From positions 1-58,648 of the forward strand of contig JAFXDI010000017.1 of the NCBI GenBank assembly GCA_017521245.1: a DNA stretch of 58,648 nt. Reading direction: 5' to 3'. This document shows positions 37,924 through 47,589 of the stretch, one piece after another. Within the stretch, counting starts at the first letter, position 1. Every line of letters begins with the position of its first letter. The translations under genes and the position numbers were made by a program. The notes under the pieces were generated by a model. The model was not told where the DNA came from. It saw only the letters and a list, made by a program, of their open reading frames with translations, and made no database searches. Origin of the DNA: Bacteroidales bacterium. Lineage in GTDB: Bacteria > Bacteroidota > Bacteroidia > Bacteroidales > G3-4614.

Positions 37924-37954
37924 CAAAGATAAGAATAATGTTCTTATTTCCAAA
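37924..37954 (-). promoter_or_regulatory. Promoter of the leu operon
   Basis: Minus strand TTTG (37954-37951), 19 bases, TATCTTTG (37931-37924), a full Bacteroidetes consensus. The leader RNA would be about 185 bases from here to the attenuator. Confidence 0.8.
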
Positions 37955-38131
37955 ATAAAAATAGAAAAAAATACTATATAATTATTAATTATTTTTATAA
38001 ACGCTAATTTGCTTAAAAATTATAAGAATAATCTATGTCTATTATCAATTATATTCAATAGATAATTTAAATGTTTTTTCTTGCCAATTTATTAAATAAA
38101 GAATATACATTATAAATATAATTCAATATAT

Positions 38132-38159
38132 AAAAAAACTGCCGAAATAATTCGGCAGT
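38132..38159 (-). terminator. Terminator of the primary sigma factor gene
   Basis: ACTGCCGAA (38138-38146) and TTCGGCAGT (38151-38159) make a 9-bp stem, and the minus strand continues TTTTTT. Located 30 bases after the gene. Confidence 0.93.
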
Positions 38160-38189
38160 CAATATCAATTTAAATTTTTAACAAAAACT

Positions 38190-39050
38190 TTAACCGAGAA
38201 ATGGCTTTAGATGAATACTTCTCGAATTTTGTCTTAAACGGCGGATTGCTTTCTCTTTGATTTGGCGAACACGTTCACGTGTTAATCCAAATTTATCTCC
38301 AATCTCCTCAAGAGTCATCTCTTGGCAACCTATTCCAAAGAACATTTTAACGATTTCACTTTCGCGTTGAGTCAGTGTGCCTAAAGCTCTATCAATCTCT
38401 TTCGATAATGATTCGTTAATCAAAGGTCTGTCAGCATTTGGAGAATCATCATTTACAAGTACGTCTAACAAACTGTTATCTTCACCTTCAACAAAAGGTG
38501 CGTCAACAGAGATGTGACGTCCTGAAACTTTCATTGTATCAGCAATCTTATCAACAGGCATATCAAGTTGTTCTGCCAACTCTTCCACTGAAGGACGACG
38601 CTCATTGTCTTGCTCAAAACGAGAGAATGCTTTACTAATTTTGTTTAGCGAGCCTACTTGGTTGAGAGGAAGGCGTACAATTCTTGATTGTTCAGCCAAT
38701 GCCTGTAATATAGATTGGCGAATCCACCAGACAGCATAAGAAATAAACTTAAATCCTCGCGTTTCGTCAAACTTCTCTGCTGCTTTAATTAGACCGAGAT
38801 TTCCTTCGTTGATAAGGTCGGGTAGGGAGAGTCCTTGGTTTTGGTACTGCTTAGCAACTGATACGACAAAGCGTAAATTTGCTCTTGTTAATTTATCAAG
38901 AGCCGCTCTATCGCCTTTTCTAATTTTAGCAGCCAACTCAACCTCTTCCTCTACAGTAATAAGTTCCTCACGTCCAATCTCTTGCAAATACTTGTCAAGC
39001 GAAGCGCTTTCGCGATTTGTAATAGATTTAGTAATCTTTAGTTGTCTCAT
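38190..39050 (-). CDS. rpoD: Primary sigma factor RpoD/SigA
   Basis: A 286-residue group-1 sigma factor of the short Bacteroidetes type, lacking region 1.1 and the long non-conserved insert. Region 1.2 has [18 protein letters not shown], region 2 [37 protein letters not shown] then [15 protein letters not shown], region 3 [10 protein letters not shown], and region 4 the helix-turn-helix [24 protein letters not shown] in outline. It is monocistronic with a terminator. The promoters TTTG-N19-TAnnTTTG seen in this window are those expected for this factor. Confidence 0.96.
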   Translation of the reverse strand: MRQLKITKSITNRESASLDKYLQEIGREELITVEEEVELAAKIRKGDRAALDKLTRANLRFVVSVAKQYQNQGLSLPDLINEGNLGLIKAAEKFDETRGFKFISYAVWWIRQSILQALAEQSRIVRLPLNQVGSLNKISKAFSRFEQDNERRPSVEELAEQLDMPVDKIADTMKVSGRHISVDAPFVEGEDNSLLDVLVNDDSPNADRPLINESLSKEIDRALGTLTQRESEIVKMFFGIGCQEMTLEEIGDKFGLTRERVRQIKEKAIRRLRQNSRSIHLKPFLG

Positions 39051-39397
39051 TTCAAAAAATTGAATTTAAGTCGCAAATATACCTTAATATTTTTAGATAT
39101 AAAATAGTTTTGTAAAAAAATCTTTATTTTTTTATTGATATAGTAATTCTTTTGAAAAAATTCAAATTTTCAGTAAAAAAGGTGCAAAATAAATTTCTCC
39201 TTACTATAATCATTAAACGATAAAAAGGAGAAAATATTATTTATAATCAGCAATTTACAAACCCTAAAACGTAATTATCAGGTAATTGTTTTTATAACTG
39301 ACTAAAAATAAGTATTCTATAAATATAAAAATGTTTATTCTTAATTTTAAACAATTAATAACAGCAGAAAGAAACCTCTCTGCTGTTATTCAGTTTA
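39051..39397. other. Intergenic stretch between rpoD and htrA
   Basis: No gene seen. It holds the rpoD -7 element, the inverted repeat TTTCTCCTT/AAGGAGAAA (39194-39202 and 39225-39233), and the hairpin AACAGCAGA/TCTGCTGTT (about 39360-39387) that ends the HtrA gene with only a weak T-tract. The middle is plain AT-rich sequence. Confidence 0.6.
39074..39081 (-). promoter_or_regulatory. -7 element for rpoD
   Basis: TATATTTG on the minus strand matches TAnnTTTG and lies 24 bases before the rpoD start. The -33 position reads TTTT. Confidence 0.5.
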
Positions 39398-40900
39398 TTA
39401 TTTTTCATCATTATCAGATATATCAACAGCATAATATGCATTTCGTTTATTTGAATACATTCCTGAGATAAACATTACCTGATCTCTATTTGATGAATTT
39501 TTAATTGAATTATATATTCTTTCAACGTCCTTTGCTGAGTTTATAACCTCACCATTAATATTTAGGATAATAAATCCTTTTGATATTCCAACCTGTTTGA
39601 ATTTTCCCTCTTTTATACTTGACACTTCAACTCCACATGAGATACCATATTTATTTTTAGCATCATTTGAAAGTTCAGATAACTCTACACCTAAAATATT
39701 AAAATCTGAAGGTTTTGTAATAGAAGTATCGCCTTGTTGATTTTTTAATACGACCTCAATATCCTTAGTTTTTCCATCGCGATTTATAGTTACAATAATT
39801 TTGTCTCCCGGATGATGCAAACTAATCTGCTCTTGAAGTTTTGATGATGAGTAAGTTTGAACTCCATCAATTGCTGTTATAATATCTCCTTTCTTCAAAC
39901 CTGCTTCTTTAGCAGAACTTCTATCTGCAACAGATTCTATATAAACGCCATTGACAAAATCAATATCTTTATCTTTAGCCAAATCGGCATTCATTTCAAT
40001 AATAGTAACGCCAAGTAATGCACGCTGAACTGCACCATACTCTTTTAAATCATTTACAATCTTAATAGCAATATTTGAAGGAACCGCAAATGAATAACCA
40101 ATATAGCTGCCAGTTTGAGATAAAATCATTGTATTAATGCCTACTAACTCTCCATTTGCATTCACAAGAGCACCACCACTATTACCAGGGTTTACAGCCG
40201 CATCTGTTTGAATATATGACTCAATAGACATTGATTTTCCAGCACCAATACTTCTTCCTTTTGCACTAACAATACCAGCAGTAACAGTTGAATTTAAGCC
40301 CATTGGATTACCAACGGCTAATACCCATTCACCAACTCTCAGTAAGTCTGAATTACCAAAAGATAGCATTGGTAAATCGTTACTGTCAATTTTTAATAGG
40401 GCTAAATCGGTTGATGGGTCAGCACCAATGACCGCTGCGTTAAACATACGTTTATCATTAAGAGTCACCTCTATTTTGTCAGCTCCATCAATTACGTGAT
40501 TATTAGTAATAATATATCCATCCCTACTAATAATAACACCGGAGCCTAAACCGCTTTGAGGCTGAGGAGTAGGTTGTGAATTAAAATGATCCCCAAAAAA
40601 GAACTCAAAGAACGGATCTTGCATTTGAGGTACTCTTCGCGAAGTCTTAGGTGTAACTGTTGAGCGAATACTTACTACTGCATTTACGCTCATTTCTGCA
40701 ACGCCTGTAAAATCTACAAATTGATTAGGCACATTTGAAACATTAACAAATTTACCATTAACATCAACTCCATTATTAACAAAACTAACACTCTCTTCTG
40801 TGCTTTTTTCATTGAGTATAGCGTATGCTCCAATAGATACACTTGAACTGATAAGTGCAACAGCCGTTAAACTCAAAAGCATTTTACCATAATTACTCAT
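39398..40900 (-). CDS. degP: HtrA/DegP-type periplasmic serine protease
   Basis: A 500-residue envelope quality-control protease. The N-terminus (residues 7-29) is a signal peptide or membrane anchor. The trypsin-like domain has the catalytic triad in ITNNHVI (H135), STDLALLKI (D165) and NPGNSGGAL (S241). Two PDZ domains follow, one at about 280-370 (GLKKGDIITAIDG) and one at about 400-490 (ISKGFIILNINGE). The layout is that of the Do family. Monocistronic; a hairpin ends it. Confidence 0.95.
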   Translation of the reverse strand: MSNYGKMLLSLTAVALISSSVSIGAYAILNEKSTEESVSFVNNGVDVNGKFVNVSNVPNQFVDFTGVAEMSVNAVVSIRSTVTPKTSRRVPQMQDPFFEFFFGDHFNSQPTPQPQSGLGSGVIISRDGYIITNNHVIDGADKIEVTLNDKRMFNAAVIGADPSTDLALLKIDSNDLPMLSFGNSDLLRVGEWVLAVGNPMGLNSTVTAGIVSAKGRSIGAGKSMSIESYIQTDAAVNPGNSGGALVNANGELVGINTMILSQTGSYIGYSFAVPSNIAIKIVNDLKEYGAVQRALLGVTIIEMNADLAKDKDIDFVNGVYIESVADRSSAKEAGLKKGDIITAIDGVQTYSSSKLQEQISLHHPGDKIIVTINRDGKTKDIEVVLKNQQGDTSITKPSDFNILGVELSELSNDAKNKYGISCGVEVSSIKEGKFKQVGISKGFIILNINGEVINSAKDVERIYNSIKNSSNRDQVMFISGMYSNKRNAYYAVDISDNDEK

Positions 40901-41188
40901 AATTTTAGATTTAATGTATTAATGAATTTCATAAATATACTATGCAATTAACGTGCAAAATTTGTCAAAAATTATTGTTTTAAACTATTTTAACCGCAAT
41001 GTATATTAATTTAACAACTCTTATCAAAATAAACATTCATTGTAATTAATCTATGACAAAACTGTTATTATATGGTTTAAAGTCATTGACTATGTTTTTA
41101 TAATAATAGACTTTAAAACATACTAAATAGCAGTAATGGTTGTTGGCCATTACAACGTAATCACTTAAAATATTTTATAAGATAAAGA

Positions 41189-43993
41189 TTATAATTTTTC
41201 TTTAAGGAATTTGCCTGTATAAGAATTTGCACATTCAGCAATCTCTTCCGGAGTACCAACACACACAACATTGCCACCATTATCTCCACCCTCAGGACCT
41301 AAATCAATAATATGGTCAGCACATTTAATAACGTCCATATTATGCTCAATAACAATAACTGTATGACCTTTAGAAACTAACTTGTTAAATACAGAAATTA
41401 GTCGTTTGACATCATGCATATGTAGACCTGTTGTTGGTTCATCAAATATAAATATTGTTGGTGCAAGAGCCTCATTTGATAGAAATGCTGCAAGTTTAAT
41501 TCTTTGACTCTCACCACCCGAAAGAGTAGAAGAGGATTGTCCCATCTTTAGATAACCTAAACCTACGGTTTGAAGAGGCAATAGTTTCTTAACAATCTTT
41601 TTTTCGTATGTACCATTTGTTTCTGAGAAGAATTCTATGGCTTGATTAATTGTCATATCCAAAATATCACTGATATTTTTGCCTCTATATTCAATTTCTA
41701 ATACATCACTCTTATATCGTTTGCCATTACAACTTTCACACACAAGTGTTATATCTGCCATAAACTGCATCTCAACTGTAATAACGCCTTCTCCCTTGCA
41801 CTCTTCGCATCTTCCTCCTTCAATATTAAAAGAGAAATATCCTGCAGAGTATCCGAGTTGTTTTGCAGCTTGTTGGTCGGCATATAAGCGTCGTATCTCG
41901 TCAAATGCTTTGAGATAAGTAGCAGGATTAGAACGTGTTGATTTACCGATAGGATTTTGATCAACAAACTCAATACCATGCATTAAGTTCATATCACCTT
42001 CAAGTGACAACATAGCACCAGGAGCGTCGCTCTCTTTATCGTAATAACGGCATAATGCTCTGTAAAAAGTATCTCTTATCAGTGAGGATTTGCCCGAACC
42101 TGATACACCTGTAATAACAGTAAATACGTTTAAAGGAAAATCAACATCAATACCTTTGAGGTTATTGTGAGCAGCACCTTTAATAGAGATAAAATTATTC
42201 CATTTCCTGCGGAAGTGGGGGACAGGTATTTTCTCTTCTCCTGTAAGGTATTTAACAGTATAACTTTGTGAGTTATTTTTCAATCCGCTCATTTCTCCCT
42301 GATAAACAACCTCACCGCCTAATCTACCGGCGTCGGGGCCAATATCTATTATATAATCAGCCTTACGAATAATATCTTCATCGTGTTCAACAACAACAAC
42401 CGTATTTCCTAAACTTTGCAATTGACGTAAGACTTTTATTAAGCACTCAGTATCGCGAGAATGTAAACCAATAGATGGTTCATCTAAAATATATAGAGAG
42501 CCAACAAGACTACTTCCTAACGAAGTTGCAAGATTGATTCGTTGACTTTCTCCTCCTGACAAAGTTGAAGACAACCTATCCAATGTTAAATAGCTTAATC
42601 CAACATCAATCAAAAATTGCAATCTTGTTTTAATCTCAACCAAAAGGCGTTTTGCAATATCCATATCATATTCCGACAATTGAATCTCATTAAAAAAACG
42701 ACTCAATTCAGAAATAGACATATGTGTTAGTTCCGCAATATTCTTACCACCAACTTTTACATATAGGGCATCAGGTTTAAGTCTTGCTCCTTTACACACA
42801 GGACATAAAGTTTTACCTCTATATCTTGATAGCATTACGCGATATTGTACTTTATACAGATTAGATTCAACCATTTTAAAAAACGAATCTATACCATATA
42901 TCTCATCATTGCCATGCCATAGTAAATCTTTTTGAGACTGACTAAGTTCGTAATAAGGCTTATGAATTGGAAAATTATATTTATCCGCTTTAAGAATAAA
43001 ATCATTTTTCCATTCACTCATTTTATCGCCTCTCCAACAAAATACAGCATCGTTATATACTGATAGAGCTTTATTAGGAATAACTAAATTTTCATCAACT
43101 CCCACAACCATACCATAACCCTCGCATTTAGGACAAGCACCAATTGGAGAATTATAATTAAACATTAAATCATTAGGCTCTTGAAAAATAATTCCATCGG
43201 CCTCAAAATGTTTTGAGAACTTATGGTCAATCTCTCCTTCATTAGTATAAAAACGCAAGATACACTCACCATTACTCTCAAAGAAAGCAATCTCAGATGA
43301 ATCAACAACTCTGCTAATAACATCTTTTGCATCACTTGCCGACATACGGTCAATAACAAGATAGCAACCTTTTAGATCAATTTTATTATCCTCAATTATA
43401 TTTGAGATAGGAGTAATATTATTATCGGCAATAATTCTTGAAAAACCCTCTTTTTGAAGACGTTCAAGATAGCCTCGTGCTTCATCATCCTTACACTCTT
43501 TAAGAGGAGTCATTAATATAAAACGTGTACCTTTAGGGTAGGAGAGCATACATTTTACTATATCATCAGAATCGTGTTTCTTGACCTCAACACCTGATAT
43601 TGGAGAATAAGTATGACCAATTCTACCAAATAACATTCTCAAATAATCATAAATTTCTGTTGATGTTCCAACCGTTGAACGAGCATTACGAGTGCTAACC
43701 TTCTGCTCAATTGCAATAGCAGGAGGAATGCCAATAATATAGTCACATTCAGGTTTACTTATCCTTCCTAAAAACTGACGTGCGTATGAAGAAAGGCTCT
43801 CAACATATCTGCGTTGACCTTCAGCATATAAAGTATCAAAAGCGAGAGAGGTTTTACCCGATCCCGACACTCCTGTAACAACAATAAATTTATCACGCGG
43901 AATCTCAACATCAATATTTTTTAAATTGTTAACTCTCGCACCCTTAATAAAAATATTATCTTCACTTATATTTTTACTCATATCAATACTCAT
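41189..43993 (-). CDS. uvrA: Excinuclease ABC subunit UvrA
   Basis: DNA damage-recognition ATPase of nucleotide excision repair. The 934-residue protein has two ABC ATPase modules, Walker A GVSGSGKTSLAF (about 40) and GVSGSGKSSLIRD (about 634), with signature motifs LSGGESQRINLA and LSGGESQRIKLA and Walker B LYILDEPSIGLH and IFIFDEPTTGLH. Zinc modules are seen at CPVCKGARLKP and at CEECKGEG plus CESCNGKRY. Length and domain order are standard. Follows the TIGR04076-type gene by 87 bases. Confidence 0.98.
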   Translation of the reverse strand: MSIDMSKNISEDNIFIKGARVNNLKNIDVEIPRDKFIVVTGVSGSGKTSLAFDTLYAEGQRRYVESLSSYARQFLGRISKPECDYIIGIPPAIAIEQKVSTRNARSTVGTSTEIYDYLRMLFGRIGHTYSPISGVEVKKHDSDDIVKCMLSYPKGTRFILMTPLKECKDDEARGYLERLQKEGFSRIIADNNITPISNIIEDNKIDLKGCYLVIDRMSASDAKDVISRVVDSSEIAFFESNGECILRFYTNEGEIDHKFSKHFEADGIIFQEPNDLMFNYNSPIGACPKCEGYGMVVGVDENLVIPNKALSVYNDAVFCWRGDKMSEWKNDFILKADKYNFPIHKPYYELSQSQKDLLWHGNDEIYGIDSFFKMVESNLYKVQYRVMLSRYRGKTLCPVCKGARLKPDALYVKVGGKNIAELTHMSISELSRFFNEIQLSEYDMDIAKRLLVEIKTRLQFLIDVGLSYLTLDRLSSTLSGGESQRINLATSLGSSLVGSLYILDEPSIGLHSRDTECLIKVLRQLQSLGNTVVVVEHDEDIIRKADYIIDIGPDAGRLGGEVVYQGEMSGLKNNSQSYTVKYLTGEEKIPVPHFRRKWNNFISIKGAAHNNLKGIDVDFPLNVFTVITGVSGSGKSSLIRDTFYRALCRYYDKESDAPGAMLSLEGDMNLMHGIEFVDQNPIGKSTRSNPATYLKAFDEIRRLYADQQAAKQLGYSAGYFSFNIEGGRCEECKGEGVITVEMQFMADITLVCESCNGKRYKSDVLEIEYRGKNISDILDMTINQAIEFFSETNGTYEKKIVKKLLPLQTVGLGYLKMGQSSSTLSGGESQRIKLAAFLSNEALAPTIFIFDEPTTGLHMHDVKRLISVFNKLVSKGHTVIVIEHNMDVIKCADHIIDLGPEGGDNGGNVVCVGTPEEIAECANSYTGKFLKEKL

Positions 43994-44080
43994 TATTACT
44001 TAAATGCACATCATTACAAAATTAGATAAAAAGTAGGAGATAAGAAATAGGAATATTAATTACAAGGTTGTTTTTTATTA

Positions 44081-44386
44081 CTACTCTACAACCTCAATAT
44101 AAAAACTTACAGGTCTAAATCCATCGTTACACGAAATCATGGCAGAGTATGGGTCCTTCATCCACCCATCATAAAAGTTACCGCCACCAGAGGCAAGTTC
44201 TTTCACGAAAGGCAACATACTCTCCCATGCACTATCACACATACCATCGGGTTTGGCACAATCCTCCACAATAAAAGATTGACCCAATTTCATATCACAA
44301 GCATGTTCAATAGGATTTTCATATTCGCTCATTAAATCCCTGTAACAAGCCATTCTTTTAACAGTAATTCTAACTCTTTTCATCAA
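44081..44386 (-). CDS. TIGR04076-type small cysteine protein
   Basis: A 101-residue soluble protein with VRITVKRMACYRDL at the start, CDMKLGQSFIVEDCAKPDGMCDSAW, and the ending CNDGFRPVSFYIEVV. This is the pattern of the family called TIGR04076, which has conserved Cys and an unknown function. The Cys spacing could suit a metal or a redox cofactor. It is separated from the upstream flavin reductase gene by only 2 bases, so a shared redox task is a fair guess. Confidence 0.8.
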   Translation of the reverse strand: MMKRVRITVKRMACYRDLMSEYENPIEHACDMKLGQSFIVEDCAKPDGMCDSAWESMLPFVKELASGGGNFYDGWMKDPYSAMISCNDGFRPVSFYIEVVE

Positions 44387-44388
44387 AA

Positions 44389-44949
44389 TTATTTCAAATT
44401 TTTACCATCAGAAAAGGCGTTGCCAACTTTCTCTCCTAATGCAATATAGTCGTGATTACATGGATCGTATGTTATAGGTTGAAGTTTTTGAACATCAATC
44501 TTGCCATTTTCATTAATAATACTATCATCTACCGATATATTAATAATTTTACCAATCATATAGCATGAATCTGAATCGTACGAAACAAGTTCACACTCCA
44601 GACACATAGGTAACTGTTCAATAATAGGGGCGTTGACAAATTCTGATTTAACAGCACTAAATCCCGCTTTATTAAACTTATCTGGTTCATTATTACCCGA
44701 CACAATACCAACGTAATCACAAGCCACTACTTGGTTTGCAGTAGCCATACTAACGGTAAATGCTTTTGACTCAAGAATATTTTGAGTGGTTTTATGATCT
44801 TCAGACAAACATATACCAACCATATTATCAGTATATATGCCTCCCCAAGCAGCGTTCATTGCATTAGGGATATTGTTTTTATCATATGCTGCAACAATAA
44901 AAACAGGCATTGGATATAACCAAGTTTTAACTCCAAAATTTTTACGCAT
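44389..44949 (-). CDS. Flavin reductase family (FMN-binding split-barrel) protein
   Basis: A 186-residue flavoprotein of the FMN-binding split-barrel reductase type. It begins KTWLYPMPVFIVAAYD and has NAMNAAWGGIYTD, VGICLSEDHKTTQNILESK, FTVSMA and PLCLECE-like QLPMCLECELVS. It probably binds FMN and reduces flavin or another acceptor with NAD(P)H. First gene of a likely unit with the TIGR04076-type gene; uvrA after it may be separate. Confidence 0.88.
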   Translation of the reverse strand: MRKNFGVKTWLYPMPVFIVAAYDKNNIPNAMNAAWGGIYTDNMVGICLSEDHKTTQNILESKAFTVSMATANQVVACDYVGIVSGNNEPDKFNKAGFSAVKSEFVNAPIIEQLPMCLECELVSYDSDSCYMIGKIINISVDDSIINENGKIDVQKLQPITYDPCNHDYIALGEKVGNAFSDGKNLK

Positions 44950-45042
44950 AACTTTATATTTTATATTGTGCGAAGATACAAATTTATAGTCAAAATATCG
45001 TTTACAACGATAGAAGTAAATTACACAAAAATATTTTTTTGT

Positions 45043-45050
45043 ACATTTGT
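45043..45050 (+). promoter_or_regulatory. -7 promoter element for the acyl-ACP thioesterase
   Basis: TACATTTG matches TAnnTTTG and lies 22 bases before the ATG at 45073. No TTTG at -33. Confidence 0.5.
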
Positions 45051-45072
45051 AACATAATTTATATATAAATAT

Positions 45073-45807
45073 ATGGAAAAATATTCAAAAGAGAGCGTTG
45101 TAACCTGTTATGAAGCAGACGCTAATAAATTATTACGTCCAACAGCAATGCTTGATTTAATGCAAGAAGCTGCAAATGCCGATGCAACTCGTTTAGGATT
45201 TGGATTTGACAATATGATGGCAACAAATACCGCATGGGTATTATCACGTCTTCATTTAAAAGTTAACGCCTATCCCAAATGGAGAGACGAAGTAAAACTA
45301 TACACATGGCATAAAGGAGCATTTAAACTTTTTTATTTACGTGATTTTACATTAAAAGATACAGATGGAAACTCTCTTATAGATGCAACAACATCTTGGT
45401 TAATCATCGACTTAAATACACGCCGTCTTTCACGTAATGCTGAATTGGCAGATGAAAATACCTGTATAAAAGAGGATGCAATAAGTGAACCAGCCGATAA
45501 AATAACATTACCTCAAGGTTATGAATTGGGATTTGCAGGAACACATAAAGCAAGATGGTCTGACATTGATACAAACAACCATGTAAACAATGTAAAATAT
45601 GTTGTTTGGGCGTTAGATATAGTAGATTATGAAGACGCAAGTAGCAAACCATTAAAGGAGTTATTTGTAAACTTTGACAATGAAGTTCTTGCAGGTCAAG
45701 AGGTTGAACTTTACAAAATACGCCAATCAACAGAAGAGGGCATAACTTACTACGTACAGGGTAAAGTTGACGGCAAACAAAGTTTTATAATAAAACTAAT
45801 ATTTTAA
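45073..45807 (+). CDS. Acyl-ACP thioesterase
   Basis: A 244-residue double hot-dog thioesterase of the FatA/FatB bacterial class, releasing fatty acids from acyl carrier protein. The first hot-dog half has LLRPTAMLDLMQEAANADATRL in outline and AWVLSRLHLKV. The second holds the active-site stretch WSDIDTNNHVNNVKYVVW (about 170-187), with the Asn-x-His catalytic pair. No signal peptide. The ATP-grasp-like gene starts 16 bases after the stop on the same strand. Confidence 0.92.
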   Translation: MEKYSKESVVTCYEADANKLLRPTAMLDLMQEAANADATRLGFGFDNMMATNTAWVLSRLHLKVNAYPKWRDEVKLYTWHKGAFKLFYLRDFTLKDTDGNSLIDATTSWLIIDLNTRRLSRNAELADENTCIKEDAISEPADKITLPQGYELGFAGTHKARWSDIDTNNHVNNVKYVVWALDIVDYEDASSKPLKELFVNFDNEVLAGQEVELYKIRQSTEEGITYYVQGKVDGKQSFIIKLIF

Positions 45808-45823
45808 ACAGATTGATTAGTAG

Positions 45824-47026
45824 ATGCAACTACATCTGTTCAACCCCGAAAATGACTTAGCACTTGCCAATGGAAATGCAAATTATTGTGCACCTCCATC
45901 GGCAAGTAAAATTGCATACGACTTATCAACACTCCCTTTGTGGTTTGCTGATGAAGATGATTTTGTAATTCTCCCTAATAATATCCACATTCAATATTTC
46001 AACAAATATTCTCAATTATTCAAATTCCCCAAAATTTATAACTCAATAGCAGATAATATTACTAAATGTACACCATGGGGATGGAGTTTGCATATACGCA
46101 AACGCTTTGCAAATATGGGATTGCCCAATAAAACACTATTAACGATCAATTCTATTAGTAAATTAAGAGAGTTATCCAATAGAAAAGTAACAATAGAGAT
46201 TCTAAAAGGATTGAGAAATAGAGGAGTTGACATACCCCCTTTACCTCAATATATTACATCAACCGAAGAGGTTGCAGAGTTTATATGTAGTATGCCACTA
46301 TCGGTAATAAAAGCACCATGGTCAGGAAGCGGAAAAGGAATAGCTTGGGGATTAGGCAGAAGAGAAATACCTGTTGAACACTTTGCAAAAGGTGTAATTC
46401 GCCGACAAGGCGGAGTTATATGTGAAAAGTTTTTGAATAAGGTTATAGATTTTGCAATGGAGTTTTATTGCAAAAACGGAGACGTATCATTCAAAGGATA
46501 TTCACTGTTTAAATCAACTAAAGGAGTATATTCAGGAAATATTTTAGCAGAAGATTTTGAAATTGAAGATTTCTTAAAGAGTTACAACCCACAAACTTCG
46601 ATATCACAAGTAAAATCATCATTAATTTCTGTGTTAGAAGATATTTTCAAAGGCTTTGAATATGAAGGATATTTTGGTGTTGATATGATGATATATTCTG
46701 ATGAAGAGAATAAATATCACATTAACCCTTGTGTTGAGTTAAATTTAAGAATGAATATGGGAGCAACATCCAGAATACTCTACGACAAACATATTGATAA
46801 AGGTAAAATAGGAGAATATAATGTTGTATATTTTAAGCATAAAGGAGAGGCATTATCTCTTGATGTAGAGTATAAAACAAAATACCCGCTAATCTTAAAA
46901 AACAGAAAGATAAGTAGCGGATATTTGAACCTGTCCCCAATTACAGAGGATAGTGATTATATGGTATATATTATAATAGAAAACGATAAAAATCAAAATT
47001 CTTTAAGTTCCTTGTATAACCGTTGA
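45824..47026 (+). CDS. ATP-grasp-like protein of unknown function
   Basis: A 400-residue soluble protein. It opens LHLFNPENDLALANGNANYCAPPSA-like (LHLFNPENDLALANG), a conserved start in Bacteroidales proteins of unknown role. The middle has VIKAPWSGSGKGIAWG (about 164-179), a glycine-rich ATP-grasp nucleotide loop with Lys. Late in the protein GYFGVDMMIY and INPCVELNLRMNMG (about 282-310) place the Asp, Glu and Asn metal ligands of an ATP-grasp domain. It likely joins a carboxylate to an amine with ATP. The substrate is unknown. Its 3' end overlaps the convergent maf gene by 34 bases. Confidence 0.8.
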   Translation: MQLHLFNPENDLALANGNANYCAPPSASKIAYDLSTLPLWFADEDDFVILPNNIHIQYFNKYSQLFKFPKIYNSIADNITKCTPWGWSLHIRKRFANMGLPNKTLLTINSISKLRELSNRKVTIEILKGLRNRGVDIPPLPQYITSTEEVAEFICSMPLSVIKAPWSGSGKGIAWGLGRREIPVEHFAKGVIRRQGGVICEKFLNKVIDFAMEFYCKNGDVSFKGYSLFKSTKGVYSGNILAEDFEIEDFLKSYNPQTSISQVKSSLISVLEDIFKGFEYEGYFGVDMMIYSDEENKYHINPCVELNLRMNMGATSRILYDKHIDKGKIGEYNVVYFKHKGEALSLDVEYKTKYPLILKNRKISSGYLNLSPITEDSDYMVYIIIENDKNQNSLSSLYNR

Positions 47027-47586
47027 ATTGGCAATCCCATTACATTAAAATACGAACCATTTATACTTTCAACTCCAACATAGCCAATCCACTCCTGAAT
47101 ACCATATGCACCAGCTTTATCCATAGGAGCAAAGTTTTCAATATAAAAATCAATTTCATCATTAGTCAGAGTCGCAAATTTAACTTCTGATGCGGCGATG
47201 AAAGTTTTCTCAATATTTTTAGTTGAAATTGTAACAGCAGTATATACTATGTGAGTATTTCCGGATAACTCAACGAGCATACGTTTAGCATCAACGGCAT
47301 CAACAGGTTTGCCAAATTGCTTATCTCCAACCCAAACAATAGTATCAGCAGTAATTAAAAGAGTATTGTCTTGCATAAACTCTTTGTATGAAGATGCCTT
47401 TTGTTTTGATATAAATGCAGGAATCTCTCCACCCTTAAGTTCCTCAGGGTATGATTCATCAATATCTGGTAGAGATATTGCCCTAAATTCAACACCTAAT
47501 CCCGTTAATAGCTCCCTACGGCGAGGAGAGTTACTTGCAAGAATTATATCGTATTTTTTAAGATTATCAAGCATATAAAAGCACAT
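46993..47586 (-). CDS. maf: Maf-family nucleoside triphosphate pyrophosphatase
   Basis: House-cleaning enzyme hydrolysing modified or canonical NTPs (dTTP/UTP type by family). The 197-residue protein has the signature LASNSPRRRELL (residues 16-27) and ITADTIVWVGD, then the catalytic-site region PMDKAGAYGIQ near 158. An ATG at 47574 (MLDNLKKYD) would give a four-residue-shorter form and cannot be ruled out. It follows the KdsC-like gene by 3 bases. Confidence 0.94.
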   Translation of the reverse strand: MCFYMLDNLKKYDIILASNSPRRRELLTGLGVEFRAISLPDIDESYPEELKGGEIPAFISKQKASSYKEFMQDNTLLITADTIVWVGDKQFGKPVDAVDAKRMLVELSGNTHIVYTAVTISTKNIEKTFIAASEVKFATLTNDEIDFYIENFAPMDKAGAYGIQEWIGYVGVESINGSYFNVMGLPIQRLYKELKEF

Positions 47587-47589
47587 TAA

